Below the pieces are notes generated by a model. It saw nothing but the letters and a program-made list of their open reading frames with translations. It did no database searches and had not been told where the DNA came from. 64,000 nucleotides of DNA from CALAED01 sp036378315 (GTDB taxonomy: Bacteria > Actinomycetota > Actinomycetes > Streptosporangiales > Streptosporangiaceae): positions 1 through 64,000 of the forward strand of contig DASUWU010000066.1 of NCBI GenBank assembly GCA_036378315.1, in the 5' to 3' direction. The stretch's first letter is position 1, and every line of letters starts with the position of its first letter. Both the position numbers and the translations under genes were made by a program. Below are positions 42,810-51,678 of the stretch, piece by piece.

Positions 42810-42850
42810 ATATCCCTCATTCTTCGCTGCAGGGCGGCGGTCCGGAGAGG

Positions 42851-42878
42851 TTCAAGGCGCCGTCGCCCGGGGTATAAT
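42851..42878 (+). promoter_or_regulatory. Promoter with perfect -10 box
   Basis: A perfect TATAAT (42873-42878) lies 16 bp after TTCAAG (42851-42856). The predicted start leaves about 24 nt of leader to the ATG at 42909, with GGAGG inside it. Such an AT-rich -10 is rare in this sequence. Confidence 0.6.
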
Positions 42879-42908
42879 TCGAATATCCGTTCGACTCGGA
42901 GGTGGCCC

Positions 42909-43175
42909 ATGAAGGGGGACAGGGTCGAGATCGTGATCGACGCCGGCGAGGCCACCAGGACGTACGAGGTGATCGCGACGAAGGCCGGCAGGCGCGTCGA
43001 GATCAGCACCCGCCGCGGCGTCGTCGAGGTCAGCGAGGTCACCAGGAACGGCTCTCCGGTCCGGACGGCGCGCTTCATGGCCAGCCGCGTGCTGGCGCTG
43101 GTCGAGCATCCGGTCAGCGGCGACCGCAGGGAGGCGCCGATGGACCGCAGCCTCAGCATCCCCGAGGCCGGCTGA
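42909..43175 (+). CDS. Small conserved protein of unknown function
   Basis: This 88-residue, largely beta-strand protein (MKGDRVEIVIDAGEATRTYEV, RRVEISTRRGVVEVSEVTR) has a basic centre and a short helical end (RFMASRVLALVEH). The ATG is preceded by GGAGGTGG and by a good promoter, so it is certainly expressed on its own. I recognise no family. It is convergent with the Rieske fusion gene (6 bp apart). Confidence 0.75.
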   Translation: MKGDRVEIVIDAGEATRTYEVIATKAGRRVEISTRRGVVEVSEVTRNGSPVRTARFMASRVLALVEHPVSGDRREAPMDRSLSIPEAG

Positions 43176-43181
43176 TCCGCC

Positions 43182-44096
43182 TCAGCCGGCCGGGCGGACC
43201 TGGATGATCCCGCCGTCGCGCACCCGCGACTCGAAGGCCGGCTGCCGGCCGGTCGCCGGTCCGTGCACGACGGCGCCGTCCCTGACCCGATAGGTGCTGC
43301 CGTGCCAGGGGCAGATCACGCACATCTCGTCCTGCTCCGTCACCAGGCGGCCCTGGTGCAGCGGCCCGCCGAGGTGGGCGCAGCGATCGGCGAGGACATG
43401 GACCTCGTCGCCCTGCCGGAGCACGAACAGGCTGATGTAGCCGAGACGTCGATGCACCGGCCATGACTCGGGCAGGTCCTCGATCGAGCACAGGTCGTGC
43501 CAGCCCAGCGGCATCAGGTGGCTGACCGACTCGGCGTGGTTGGCGCCGGCCGCCTGCCGGAAGGCGAGATGGCCGCCGAGATAGCCGCCGGCCAGCAGCG
43601 CGGTGAGGCCGGCCATGCCGAGGGCCTTGCCGCCGGCCGTACGGCCGCGGCTGCGGGCGAGCAGGGACGCGGCGTACAGGCCGCTCGCCGTCGCGGTGCC
43701 GAGCGCGTGGACCAACCCGACGCGCTGCTGCTCGCGGTGCAGCGCCGACCAGTCGGCGAGCCCGGTCAGCGCGGTCGGGACCGCGCCGGCGAGCCCGGCG
43801 GCGACCAGCGCCTGGGCGGCGCGTTCGGTGCCAGGGACCATGTCGAGGATCGCCGCGGAGACCCAGCAGCCCATCGGCAGGTCGGTCAGCGGCGGATGGG
43901 CGGGGTGTCCGGCCGGAACGCCGTGCAACGCGTCCTTCACCGGACCCGGCCGCAGCGTCCGCCGCACCAGCCTGGCGATCGCCTGGGCGGGCCGATCGAG
44001 ACCCCGGGCGTGCTCCAAGCCGTCCGCCAGGGCCACCGGATGCGCCCGCGGGCGCGGCATGGAGCGCCGGAAGATCTTGCCGGCTCTGCGGTTCAT
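43182..44096 (-). CDS. DUF2231-Rieske fusion protein
   Basis: The 304-residue protein has an N-terminal membrane domain of the DUF2231 type (about 60-185: GVPAGHPAHPPLTDLPMG and several helices). A Rieske [2Fe-2S] domain occupies about 195-300. The cluster ligands are in CAHLGGPL and CPWHGSTY (C-x-H and C-x2-H). Proteins of this build occur in actinomycetes with unknown partners and could pass electrons between a membrane heme or quinone and a soluble acceptor. The membrane domain is not that of QcrA. The stop is 6 bp from the end of the convergent small gene. Confidence 0.88.
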   Translation of the reverse strand: MNRRAGKIFRRSMPRPRAHPVALADGLEHARGLDRPAQAIARLVRRTLRPGPVKDALHGVPAGHPAHPPLTDLPMGCWVSAAILDMVPGTERAAQALVAAGLAGAVPTALTGLADWSALHREQQRVGLVHALGTATASGLYAASLLARSRGRTAGGKALGMAGLTALLAGGYLGGHLAFRQAAGANHAESVSHLMPLGWHDLCSIEDLPESWPVHRRLGYISLFVLRQGDEVHVLADRCAHLGGPLHQGRLVTEQDEMCVICPWHGSTYRVRDGAVVHGPATGRQPAFESRVRDGGIIQVRPAG

Positions 44097-44381
44097 GCTC
44101 CCCCTTCATCCCGGTGTCCGTATTGGGACACTAACCGGCGCACGGGACCCTAAGCCACCTCATGTGGGGGACGAGACCGCCGTCTAACATGCGGCGATAC
44201 TATAGTTAAAGCGGCTGTAAACTGCGCGCTCCCGGGTCCAGCAGGTGCGAGCGGGGCTGGAGCGCAGCGGCCGGGGTTCGCCGCCGGTTCGTGACCCAGC
44301 CCTCATAGTGATTCGTTCCAAAACGGAGTTACCGTGTTGTAAAGGGGTATTGCGGCCCGCCTTGCCACAAAGGAGACGCCA

Positions 44382-44819
44382 ATGGAGGCGTGGGTCGTTT
44401 GGCTGATCGTCGCCGGAGTCCTCGCCGTCGCCGAGGTGCTCACCTTGACGCTCGCGCTCGGCCTGATCGCCGCGGCCGCCCTGGTCGCCGGCTTGACGGG
44501 GGTTCTCGGTCTGCCGTTCGCCGCACAGGTGGCCGCCTTCGCGGTCGCCGCCGGCGCCGGAGTCTTCTTCGTACGGCCGATCGCGCTTCGACACATCCGC
44601 CAGCCGCCGGCGCTGCGGTCGGGCACCGCGGCCCTCGTCGGCCGCGAGGCGGTCGCCCTGACCGAGGTCAGCCGCGACGCCGGGCGGGTGAAGATCGGCG
44701 GCGAGGAGTGGACGGCCCGCCCGTACGACCCCGATGTCGTCATCCCGCGCGGCGCTCACGTCGACGTCCTGGCGATCGAGGGCGTGACCGCTCTCGTCTA
44801 TCCCCAGGAGGGACCGTGA
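44382..44819 (+). CDS. NfeD-like membrane protein, copy 2
   Basis: The 145-residue paralog of the 40273-40719 product has N-terminal helices (AWVVWLIVAGVLAVAEVLTL) and a C-terminal OB-fold (GTAALVGREAVALTEVSRDAGRVKIGGEEWTARPY). The ATG follows AAAGGAGACGCC. It is followed after 46 bp by an SPFH gene, repeating the order of the first module. The 285-bp region before it has an AT-rich TATAGT (44201-44206), which is the best promoter candidate. Confidence 0.9.
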   Translation: MEAWVVWLIVAGVLAVAEVLTLTLALGLIAAAALVAGLTGVLGLPFAAQVAAFAVAAGAGVFFVRPIALRHIRQPPALRSGTAALVGREAVALTEVSRDAGRVKIGGEEWTARPYDPDVVIPRGAHVDVLAIEGVTALVYPQEGP

Positions 44820-44865
44820 GCGGGCCGGTGAACGGGCGGCGTCAGACACAGAAACGGAGAACGCC

Positions 44866-45990
44866 GTGACAAGCTTCGCCATCTTCGCCCTCGTGGCAAC
44901 GATCATCGGCGTGGCACTCGTGGTCGCCGTCGTGCTGCGGACGGTCTGGATCATCCCGCAGGCACGGGCGCGCAACGTCGAGCGCTTCGGCCGCTACCAA
45001 CGCACGCTCTCGCCGGGAATCAGTTTCATCGTTCCGTTCGTCGACAGGGTCAAGCCGCTGATCGACCTGCGCGAGCAGGTGGTCGCGTTCAAGGGGCAGC
45101 CGGTCATCACCGAGGACAACGTGGTGGTGCACATCGACACCGTGCTGTTCTTCCAGGTCACCGACCCGCGGGCGGCCGACTACGAGATCGTGGACTACAT
45201 CAAGGCGATCGAGCAGCTCACCGCCACGACGCTGCGCAATGTCATCGGCACCTTGGATCTCGAGGCCACGCTCACCTCGCGGGACAAGATCAACACCGCG
45301 CTTCGCGGCGTGCTCGACGACGCGTCGGGCAAGTGGGGCATCAGGGTCACCCGGGTGGAGATCAAGGCCATCGAGCCGCCGCCCTCCATCAAGGACGCGA
45401 TGGAGAAGCAGATGCGGGCGGAACGGGAGAAGCGGGCCGCGATCCTCACCGCCGAGGGCGTACGGCAGTCCAAGATCCTGACCGCCGAGGGCGAGAAGCA
45501 AAGCGCCATCCTCACCGCCGAGGGCGCCAAGCAGGCCGCGATCCTGGAGGCCGAAGGCAAGGCAACGGCGATCGAGCAGGTCTTCACCTCGATCCACGAG
45601 AACGACCCCGACCCGAAGCTGCTCGCCTACCAGTACCTGCAGACGCTGCCGCAACTGGCCCAGGGCGAGGGCAGCACGTTCTGGGTGATCCCGAGCGAGG
45701 TGACCTCGGCGTTGCAGGCGGTGACCAAGGCGTTCGGCGGCTCGGTCGAGGAGACCGCCGAGCGGTTCGCCGAGCGGGCGCGCACCGCCCGCGACGGCGA
45801 GCGGCGGAGCACCCGAGCCCGTCGTGAGGCGGTCGAGCGCGCGAACCAGGAGGCGCAGAACGCGGCTGAAGAGGCCCACGTGGCGGTCGAGGAGGCCCAG
45901 TCGACCACGCCGAAGCTGGAAAGCGGCGCTGGCGGCGCTCCTCCGCAGTTCGAGCTGGCGCCCGGCCGTACCGAAAAGCCCGCGCCCTGA
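44866..45990 (+). CDS. SPFH/stomatin-family membrane protein, copy 2
   Basis: The 374-residue protein has an N-terminal membrane helix (about 3-25) and an SPFH domain (RNVERFGRYQRTLSPGISFI, DNVVVHIDTVLFFQV, TATTLRNVIGTLDLEATL). It carries four tandem 9-11-residue units of the type ILTAEG-x-KQ (about residues 195-232), where SPFH rings form their long helical wall. Compared with copy 1 it carries an extra charged helical tail (about 300-355, ARRE, ERANQEAQNAAEEA). Start GTG with CGGAGAAC. It pairs with NfeD copy 2. Confidence 0.93.
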   Translation: MTSFAIFALVATIIGVALVVAVVLRTVWIIPQARARNVERFGRYQRTLSPGISFIVPFVDRVKPLIDLREQVVAFKGQPVITEDNVVVHIDTVLFFQVTDPRAADYEIVDYIKAIEQLTATTLRNVIGTLDLEATLTSRDKINTALRGVLDDASGKWGIRVTRVEIKAIEPPPSIKDAMEKQMRAEREKRAAILTAEGVRQSKILTAEGEKQSAILTAEGAKQAAILEAEGKATAIEQVFTSIHENDPDPKLLAYQYLQTLPQLAQGEGSTFWVIPSEVTSALQAVTKAFGGSVEETAERFAERARTARDGERRSTRARREAVERANQEAQNAAEEAHVAVEEAQSTTPKLESGAGGAPPQFELAPGRTEKPAP

Positions 45991-46066
45991 CGAGCCGGCC
46001 GCGAACGCGCACCCGGGCCGCGGCGGCGGACACGCGACTATGCGACTACGCGACGACGGACCCGCG

Positions 46067-46519
46067 TCAGGTCGTCGCCGCGGCGGCGGACGCCCGGCAG
46101 TCGGGGCAGGTGCCCCAGAACGTGACGTCGGCGACGTCCACCTCGAAGCCGGCCGTGTCGACCGGTTCGAGGCAGGGTGCCTCGCCCTTGACGCAGTCGA
46201 CGTCGCTGACCGCGCCGCAATGGCGGCACACCAGGTGGTGATGGTTGTCGCCGATCCGGCCCTCGAACCTGGCCGGGCTTCCCGCCGGCTCGATGCGCCG
46301 GATCACCCCTGCCTCGGTGAGCGCGTTGAGCGCTTCGTACACCGCCTGGGTGGACACGTGCCCGACCCGTTCGCGTACGCCGGCCGCGATGGCTTCGACG
46401 ACGAGGTGGTTGCCCGTCCGCACGGTCTCCAAGATCGCCACGCGTGCGGCGGTCACGCGCAGGCCGGCCCGCCGCAGCTCGTCGGCCGCGGCGCGGTGGC
46501 CCGTTGTCGCAGCGCTCAC
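46067..46519 (-). CDS. Fur-family metalloregulator
   Basis: The 150-residue protein has an N-terminal winged helix (LRVTAARVAILETV, STQAVYEALNALTEAGVIRRI). The C-terminal metal domain carries HHHLVCRHCG and a CPDC motif that form the structural zinc site. It resembles FurA/CatR repressors of actinomycetes, which respond to peroxide or iron and often sit next to katG; no catalase is adjacent here. The GTG start lies where transcription should begin, so the mRNA is probably leaderless. Confidence 0.9.
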   Translation of the reverse strand: MSAATTGHRAAADELRRAGLRVTAARVAILETVRTGNHLVVEAIAAGVRERVGHVSTQAVYEALNALTEAGVIRRIEPAGSPARFEGRIGDNHHHLVCRHCGAVSDVDCVKGEAPCLEPVDTAGFEVDVADVTFWGTCPDCRASAAAATT

Positions 46520-46527
46520 GCGATCAA

Positions 46528-46556
46528 CTTATGGAGATAAAGGCCGACTGAGTCAA
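46528..46556 (-). promoter_or_regulatory. Promoter of the fur gene (leaderless)
   Basis: On the minus strand TTGACT (46556-46551) is followed by a 17-bp spacer and CATAAG (46533-46528). The predicted start, about 46519-46521, coincides with the GTG at 46519. A Fur-type operator may overlap this AT-rich stretch. Confidence 0.55.
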
Positions 46557-46957
46557 CAAAGCGATTAGTCCGCCTTGGGCCGACCATCGGCAACCGACGG
46601 ATCACCGCCACACCTCACCATCCGGCGCGTACGCTCTGTGCTGCGCGTACGGCTCCGTACCGCACCGCGGCGACGGAGCTGCCCGCCCGGCACCCCCCAG
46701 CGAGCGGCGCGCCATCGAACGCAACTTTCATGGTAAAGGCCCGCGGTCATAAGTGGCGCCCGCCGTCCGAAGGAGTCACCTCCCCGACAGCCGTGCCCGA
46801 GCCGTGCCATCCTAGGCATCCTGGATACTCGGGTGGCCAGGGAGGCGTGCGGCGCCGGCCGGCGTGTGTCGGGCCGCCGGTTGCCGCCCGGTGCTCGGGT
46901 GGCATGGCGGACGAGGTGTCGCCCGCGATGCGGGTGACCAAAGGGGAGGTGCGCGCC
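46557..46957. other. Intergenic region between fur and the capA-like gene
   Basis: The region is about 400 bp. Open frames extend the capA-like gene upstream to 46730, but they lack a start with a ribosome site before 46958 and have no family match. No hairpin or repeat of note is seen. Confidence 0.4.
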
Positions 46958-48058
46958 GTGCGCGGAAACACGGTTCTGCGGCCGGTCGCGCCGGCGCTGG
47001 CCGGTGTCCTGCTGCTCGCTGCCGCCGCGTGCAGCAGCGGCCGGAACGACGCGGCGGCCAGCGGCGATACGGTGCCACCCGGGGCGGCATCGCCCACCGC
47101 GCCCGCGCACCGGCCGGCGCCGCCGGCCAAGCGGCCGATCATCCTCGCGTTCGGCGGCGACGTGCACTTCGAGGGCTCGCTGCGCGCCCGGCTGGCCGAC
47201 CCGGCCACCGCGCTCGGACCGATCGCCGGCACGTTGCGCGCCGCCGACTTCGCCATGGTCAACCTCGAGACCGCGGTCACCACCGGCGGCACCCCGGCCC
47301 CCGGTAAGCAGTTCCATTTCCGCGCGCCGCCGTCCGCGTTCGCCGCGCTCAAGGCGGCCGGGGTGGACGTGGCGACGATGGCGAACAACCACGGCATGGA
47401 CTTCATGGAGCCCGGGTTGCGCGACTCGCTCGCCGCCATCAGGCGCACGCGCTTCCCGACCGTCGGCATCGGCCGGAACGCCGCCGCGGCGTACCGTCCG
47501 TACCGGGTGACCGTGCGCGGCACCCGGCTGGCCGTGATCGGGGCGACGCAGGTCCTGGACGACAACCTGATCTCGGCCTGGACGGCGACCGAAGGAAAGG
47601 GCGGTCTTGCCTCGGCCAAAGTCGTGCCGCGGCTGGTCCAGGCGGTCCACGAGGCGCGCCGCGGCGCTGATGCCGTCATCGTCTACCTGCACTGGGGCGA
47701 GGAGCTGCGGACCTGCCCGCTGCCCAGGCAGCGGGAGCTCGCCAGGCAGCTGATCGCCGCCGGCGCGGACGTGGTGGTCGGCGGGCACGCCCACGTGCCG
47801 CTCGCCGGCGGCTACCTGGAGGGCAGGTACGTCGACTACGGCCTCGGCAACTTCGTGTTCTCGACCGCGCACGGCGCCACGGCCAACTCCGGCGTGTTGC
47901 TGCTGAAGCTGCAGGGCCGCAAGGTCCTCAAGGCTCGATGGAAGCCGGCCGCGATCGCCGGCGGGCTGCCGCACCTGCTCGCCGGCCCGGCCGCCGCCGC
48001 CGAGTACCGGCGCTGGACCGGCCTGCGCCGCTGCACCGATCTCACCGCCTCGCCGTAG
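46958..48058 (+). CDS. CapA-family metallophosphatase-like lipoprotein
   Basis: The 366-residue protein starts at GTG 46958, eight bases after AGGGGAGG. A signal peptide (TVLRPVAPALAGVLLLAAAAC) ends in an unusual lipobox with Cys25 (Ala at -3), and a Ser/Pro/Ala linker follows. The CapA domain spans about 60-350: AFGGDVHFEG, MVNLETAV, ATMANNHGMDFME, VYLHWGEEL, VVGGHAHVP and DYGLGNFVF. These are the metal-binding motifs of the calcineurin-like fold found in poly-gamma-glutamate CapA proteins. No capBC genes accompany it, so the function is likely a cell-envelope hydrolase of unknown substrate. Confidence 0.88.
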   Translation: MRGNTVLRPVAPALAGVLLLAAAACSSGRNDAAASGDTVPPGAASPTAPAHRPAPPAKRPIILAFGGDVHFEGSLRARLADPATALGPIAGTLRAADFAMVNLETAVTTGGTPAPGKQFHFRAPPSAFAALKAAGVDVATMANNHGMDFMEPGLRDSLAAIRRTRFPTVGIGRNAAAAYRPYRVTVRGTRLAVIGATQVLDDNLISAWTATEGKGGLASAKVVPRLVQAVHEARRGADAVIVYLHWGEELRTCPLPRQRELARQLIAAGADVVVGGHAHVPLAGGYLEGRYVDYGLGNFVFSTAHGATANSGVLLLKLQGRKVLKARWKPAAIAGGLPHLLAGPAAAAEYRRWTGLRRCTDLTASP

Positions 48059-48228
48059 CCGACCCGCGCGCCGGCTCCCCGGTCGCCCTGGACGGCACGC
48101 GACGAACGCGTACGGTCACAAGAGTAAGGAAAGTGGCGGAGCGCGACGGGCGACCGGGCGACCGCGGCGGGCGGCCGGCGTTCGGCGGACGGGCGGCGCG
48201 CCGGCCGGTGGCGAGGAGGGCGTGAGGC

Positions 48229-50091
48229 ATGCGAGAGCGCCGAGTCGAGTCCGGTGAGGTCGAGCTCGCCGTACGGGAGTGGGGCGAGGCCGGCGACCGG
48301 CCGACCGTGATCCTGCTGCACGGCTATCCCGACACCGGCGCCGTCTGGACCGGTGTCGCCGAGCGGCTGGCCGGCCGGTTCCATGTGGTCGCCTACGACG
48401 TCCGTGGCGCCGGCGGCTCGACCGCGCCGCGCGCCGAGTGGGCGAAGGCGATGGACGGGGTGCGGCCGGCGGTCCCCGACGGCTACGCGATGCCACGGCT
48501 GCTCGGCGACCTCACGGCCGTCATCGACGCGGTGTGCGGCCCAGGCGATGCGGTGCACCTCGTCGGGCACGACTGGGGCGCGATCCAGGGGTGGGCGGCG
48601 GTGACCGCGCCTGGCCTGCGTGACCGGATCGCCTCGTTGACCTCGACCGGCGGGGTCAGCCTCGAGCATCTGCCCACGTGCCTGCGCCGGCTGCGCGAGC
48701 GGGGGGCGAGCGGCCGGATGGTCGTGACGGGTCAGATGATCAAGTCCTCTTATATCGGCTTCTTCCAGGCGCCGATCCTGCCCGAGCTCGCCGTCCGGGC
48801 CGTCGGCCGTCGCGGCTGGGAACGTACGCTGCGCCGTCAGGGCGTCCGGCCGCGGCCGTGGCACCCGGCCGGCACGCTGGAACGCGACGCGCTCGCCGGT
48901 CTCAACCTCTACCGCGCCAACATGCCGGTCGGCCGGCTCGCCCGCGGCGCCGGCACCCGTACCGGCGCCGGCTCCGGCGGGACGGGGGTGGGGGGAGCAG
49001 GCGCGGACCCGTCGCGGGTGACCGTCCCCGTGCAGATCGTCGTGGCGACCCGCGACCCCTACCTGTCGCCCGAGGTGGCCAGCGCGCACGCCGAGTGGGC
49101 CGACCAGGCGTGGGTACGGCAGGCCGCGGCCGGCCACTGGATCAACGTCACCCATCCCGACCTGATGAGCCGGTGGATCACCGAGTTCGTCGACGCCGTG
49201 CACGCGGTCACGCCGCTGCGGTCGTACGATGGCGGCGCGTTCGACTCGCAGCTCGTGGTGGTGACGGGTGCCGGCAGCGGGATCGGCCGGGCAACGGCGT
49301 ACGGTTTCGCCGCGAACGGCGCCCGCGTCGTCGCCGCGGACATCGACGACGCCGCGGCCAAGCGCACCGCCGACGGCATCGCCGGCCACGGCGGCGCCGC
49401 CCACCCCTACCAGGTCGACGTGGCCGACGCCGAAGCGATGGCCCGGTTCGCCGCCTGGGTACGGGACAACCACGGCGTACCCGACATCGTCGTGAACAAC
49501 GCGGGCATCGGCATGGTCGGGTCGCTGCTCGACACGTCGGAGGAGGACTGGGCGAGGATCCGCTCGATCAACCTCGACGGCGTCTACCGCGGGTGCCGGT
49601 TGTTCGGCCGGCAGATGGTCGAGCGCGGCCAGGGCGGGCACCTGGTGAACGTGTCGTCGATGGCGGCGTTCGCGCCGTCGGCCACGCTCCCGGCGTACGG
49701 CGCGGTGAAGGCGGCCGTCCTGCAGCTCAGCGAGTGCCTGCGGCTGGAGCTCGCCGACCACGGCATCGGGGTGAGCGCCATCTGCCCGGGCGTCGTCAAC
49801 ACGCCGATCACCCAGCACGCCGACTACCTCGGGGTCCGGGGGGACGAGGCCGACCGGCTGCGGAGGCGGGCCAAGCGGATGTTCGCGCGGCGCGCCTTCC
49901 CGCCGGAGAAGGTCGCCTTGGCGATCATGCGGGCGGTGCTGCGCGACACCCCGGTCGTGCCGGTGACCGCCGAGGCGCACGTGGGCCGGGCCCTGTCCCG
50001 GATCTCGCCGGCCGCGACCCGGGCGCTGTCCGTACTGTCGCGCCGGCTCGACCCGACGCTCCGCCGCGCCGCGCGCGGCGAGCACCGGTAA
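48229..50091 (+). CDS. EphD-like fusion of alpha/beta hydrolase and SDR reductase
   Basis: The 620-residue bifunctional protein joins an epoxide-hydrolase-type alpha/beta hydrolase (about 1-330) to a reductase. The hydrolase has the oxyanion motif HGYPD at 31-35, nucleophile D115 in GHDWGA, and base His in GHWINVTHP. The classical SDR (about 340-610) has the cofactor motif TGAGSGIG near 346, NNAG, and the pair Y-x3-K near 489-493 (YGAVKAA). The same fusion is known as EphD in Mycobacterium tuberculosis, linked to mycolate metabolism. This organism's lipid substrate is unknown. A Gly/Thr-rich insert (about 243-262) is inside the hydrolase. Confidence 0.92.
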   Translation: MRERRVESGEVELAVREWGEAGDRPTVILLHGYPDTGAVWTGVAERLAGRFHVVAYDVRGAGGSTAPRAEWAKAMDGVRPAVPDGYAMPRLLGDLTAVIDAVCGPGDAVHLVGHDWGAIQGWAAVTAPGLRDRIASLTSTGGVSLEHLPTCLRRLRERGASGRMVVTGQMIKSSYIGFFQAPILPELAVRAVGRRGWERTLRRQGVRPRPWHPAGTLERDALAGLNLYRANMPVGRLARGAGTRTGAGSGGTGVGGAGADPSRVTVPVQIVVATRDPYLSPEVASAHAEWADQAWVRQAAAGHWINVTHPDLMSRWITEFVDAVHAVTPLRSYDGGAFDSQLVVVTGAGSGIGRATAYGFAANGARVVAADIDDAAAKRTADGIAGHGGAAHPYQVDVADAEAMARFAAWVRDNHGVPDIVVNNAGIGMVGSLLDTSEEDWARIRSINLDGVYRGCRLFGRQMVERGQGGHLVNVSSMAAFAPSATLPAYGAVKAAVLQLSECLRLELADHGIGVSAICPGVVNTPITQHADYLGVRGDEADRLRRRAKRMFARRAFPPEKVALAIMRAVLRDTPVVPVTAEAHVGRALSRISPAATRALSVLSRRLDPTLRRAARGEHR

Positions 50092-50278
50092 CCCGGGCGG
50101 AACCGCCGCGCGGTCGGGACGGTCAGCCGGCCAGCCATCGCGGCGGGCGGGAATGACGATTTCGGCCTATTTAGCGGGCGGCGAAGCGCCCGTCGACCGG
50201 ATACGCGGCGGGCGAAAAGGATAGCCTGGCCAGTACGAGCGGTGCGAATACCAGCCGTGCACGGGGGATGATGAGGGC

Positions 50279-50899
50279 GTGACGGAGATCCGGACTCCCT
50301 TGCGGCGGCGTCCCGCGCAGCGCCGCAGCGCCGAACGTGTACAGCGGATGCTCGACGCCTGCGCGGAGATCCTCGACGAGGCCGGGTACGACGGTCTGTC
50401 GACCACGCGCATCGCGCAGCGGGCCGAGGTGGCGATCGGCTCTGTCTACCAGTTCTTCCCCGACAAGCGCGCGGTGGCGCAGGCGCTGGCGCTGCGCAAC
50501 CTCGACCTGTTCGTCGAGCGGGTGACGGGGCGCATGGCCGATGGCGGGTTCGAGCACTGGTCGGACACGGTCGGCGCGGTCATCGAGATCTTCGTCGACA
50601 TGCACCGCACCGTGCCGGGCTTCCGGGTGCTGCGCTTCGGCGACGTCGCCGACCTGCATCTGCTCGACGTGTCGGCGGACAACAACACCGTCGTCGCCGA
50701 CCGGCTGCGCCACCTGGTCGTGGACATGTTCGGCGCGGCCGACTCCGCCGACCTGGCCCGGGTGCTGACCATCGCGGTCGAGGCCGCCGACGCCGTGCTC
50801 AAACTGGCGTTCCGGCGCGACCCGGCCGGCGACCCCGAGATCGTCGCCGAGGCGGAGCGGCTCATCCACGGCTACCTCGCCGGCCGCCTCGACAGCTGA
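50279..50899 (+). CDS. TetR-family transcriptional regulator
   Basis: The 206-residue protein has a TetR helix-turn-helix (about 15-65: RVQRMLDACAEILDEAGYDGLSTTRIAQRAEVAIGS split by VYQFFPDKRAV). A helical ligand domain follows, containing HRTVPGFRVLRFG. The C-terminal pattern resembles TetR proteins that control lipid or xenobiotic genes. The start is GTG. It lies 187 bp after the EphD-like gene and may regulate it. Confidence 0.9.
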   Translation: MTEIRTPLRRRPAQRRSAERVQRMLDACAEILDEAGYDGLSTTRIAQRAEVAIGSVYQFFPDKRAVAQALALRNLDLFVERVTGRMADGGFEHWSDTVGAVIEIFVDMHRTVPGFRVLRFGDVADLHLLDVSADNNTVVADRLRHLVVDMFGAADSADLARVLTIAVEAADAVLKLAFRRDPAGDPEIVAEAERLIHGYLAGRLDS

Positions 50900-51008
50900 G
50901 CGGCGCCGGGATTCCCCCAAGGGAACCGGGCACAACCGTCTTCTCGTCAGATGAGATAGACCGATGAAGACCGACCTAACCCTCCAACCCCCCAGGCGGT
51001 AGAACCTC

Positions 51009-51608
51009 ATGGACTTCGACAAGCTCCAGGCGCAGCAGCGCCTGCTCATCCGGCAGCGCCTCACGTTGATGGTCAATCGGTACGAGGTGCACACCGCCGG
51101 GCCGAACGACTCCGAGGGCGAGATGGTCGCCTACGCGCAGCAAAAGCGCATGGCGTTCAAGGAACAGGTGACGATCTACACCGACCCGAGCAAGCAGGCC
51201 GTGCTCGCCGCGTTCAAGGCCAGGCGGGTGCTCGACCTGGGATCGACGTACGACGTCACCGACCACAACGGCCAGCCCATCGGCAACTTCCGCAAGGACT
51301 TCGGGCAGTCGCTGCTGAGGTCCACCTGGCATCTGGAGCAGCCGGGACTCGGGGTCACGACGGGCACCGAGCGCAACCAGTTCGTGGCGATCCTGCGCCG
51401 CGTGTGGAACTTCATCCCGTACGTCGAGAACCTGCCGTTCGCGTGGCCGTACCACTTCGACTTCACGGCGGGCGACCAGGTCGTCTTCTCGGTGGACAAG
51501 AAGTTCGGCCTTCGCGACCGGTACGTGGTCGACATCAGGGACCCGCGGCTCGACCGCCGGCTGGTGATCGCGCAGGCGGTCGGGCTCGACGCTCTGCAAA
51601 GCCGCTGA
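51009..51608 (+). CDS. LURP-one-related (tubby/scramblase-like) protein
   Basis: The 199-residue soluble beta-barrel-type protein has RLTLMVNRYEVH, AYAQQKRMAFKEQVTIYTD, FKARRVLDLGSTYDVTDHNGQPIGNFRKDF and SLLRSTWHL. These are strands of the LOR/phospholipid-scramblase superfamily, followed by the central helix end (VVDIRDPRLDRRLVIAQAVGLDAL). Function in bacteria is unknown; lipid binding is plausible. The ATG follows AGGCGGTAGAACCTC. The downstream gene encodes a di-iron protein. Confidence 0.85.
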   Translation: MDFDKLQAQQRLLIRQRLTLMVNRYEVHTAGPNDSEGEMVAYAQQKRMAFKEQVTIYTDPSKQAVLAAFKARRVLDLGSTYDVTDHNGQPIGNFRKDFGQSLLRSTWHLEQPGLGVTTGTERNQFVAILRRVWNFIPYVENLPFAWPYHFDFTAGDQVVFSVDKKFGLRDRYVVDIRDPRLDRRLVIAQAVGLDALQSR

Positions 51609-51642
51609 CCTGCGGCGGGACCGCCGCCCTCGCGGGCCCGTC

Positions 51643-51657
51643 CCGAACGTCGTTCGG
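51643..51657. promoter_or_regulatory. Perfect palindrome upstream of the di-iron gene
   Basis: CCGAACG-T-CGTTCGG (7-bp arms) lies 90 bp before the di-iron protein start. It is either a regulator site or a short hairpin ending the LURP transcript; there is no T-tract. Confidence 0.4.
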
Positions 51658-51678
51658 CGCAAGCCTTGTTTGCGTCCG

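Noticed and set aside
46730..46957. Longer start for the CapA-like protein
   Set aside because: The added part has no family match and would bury the signal peptide; GTG 46958 has a strong ribosome site.
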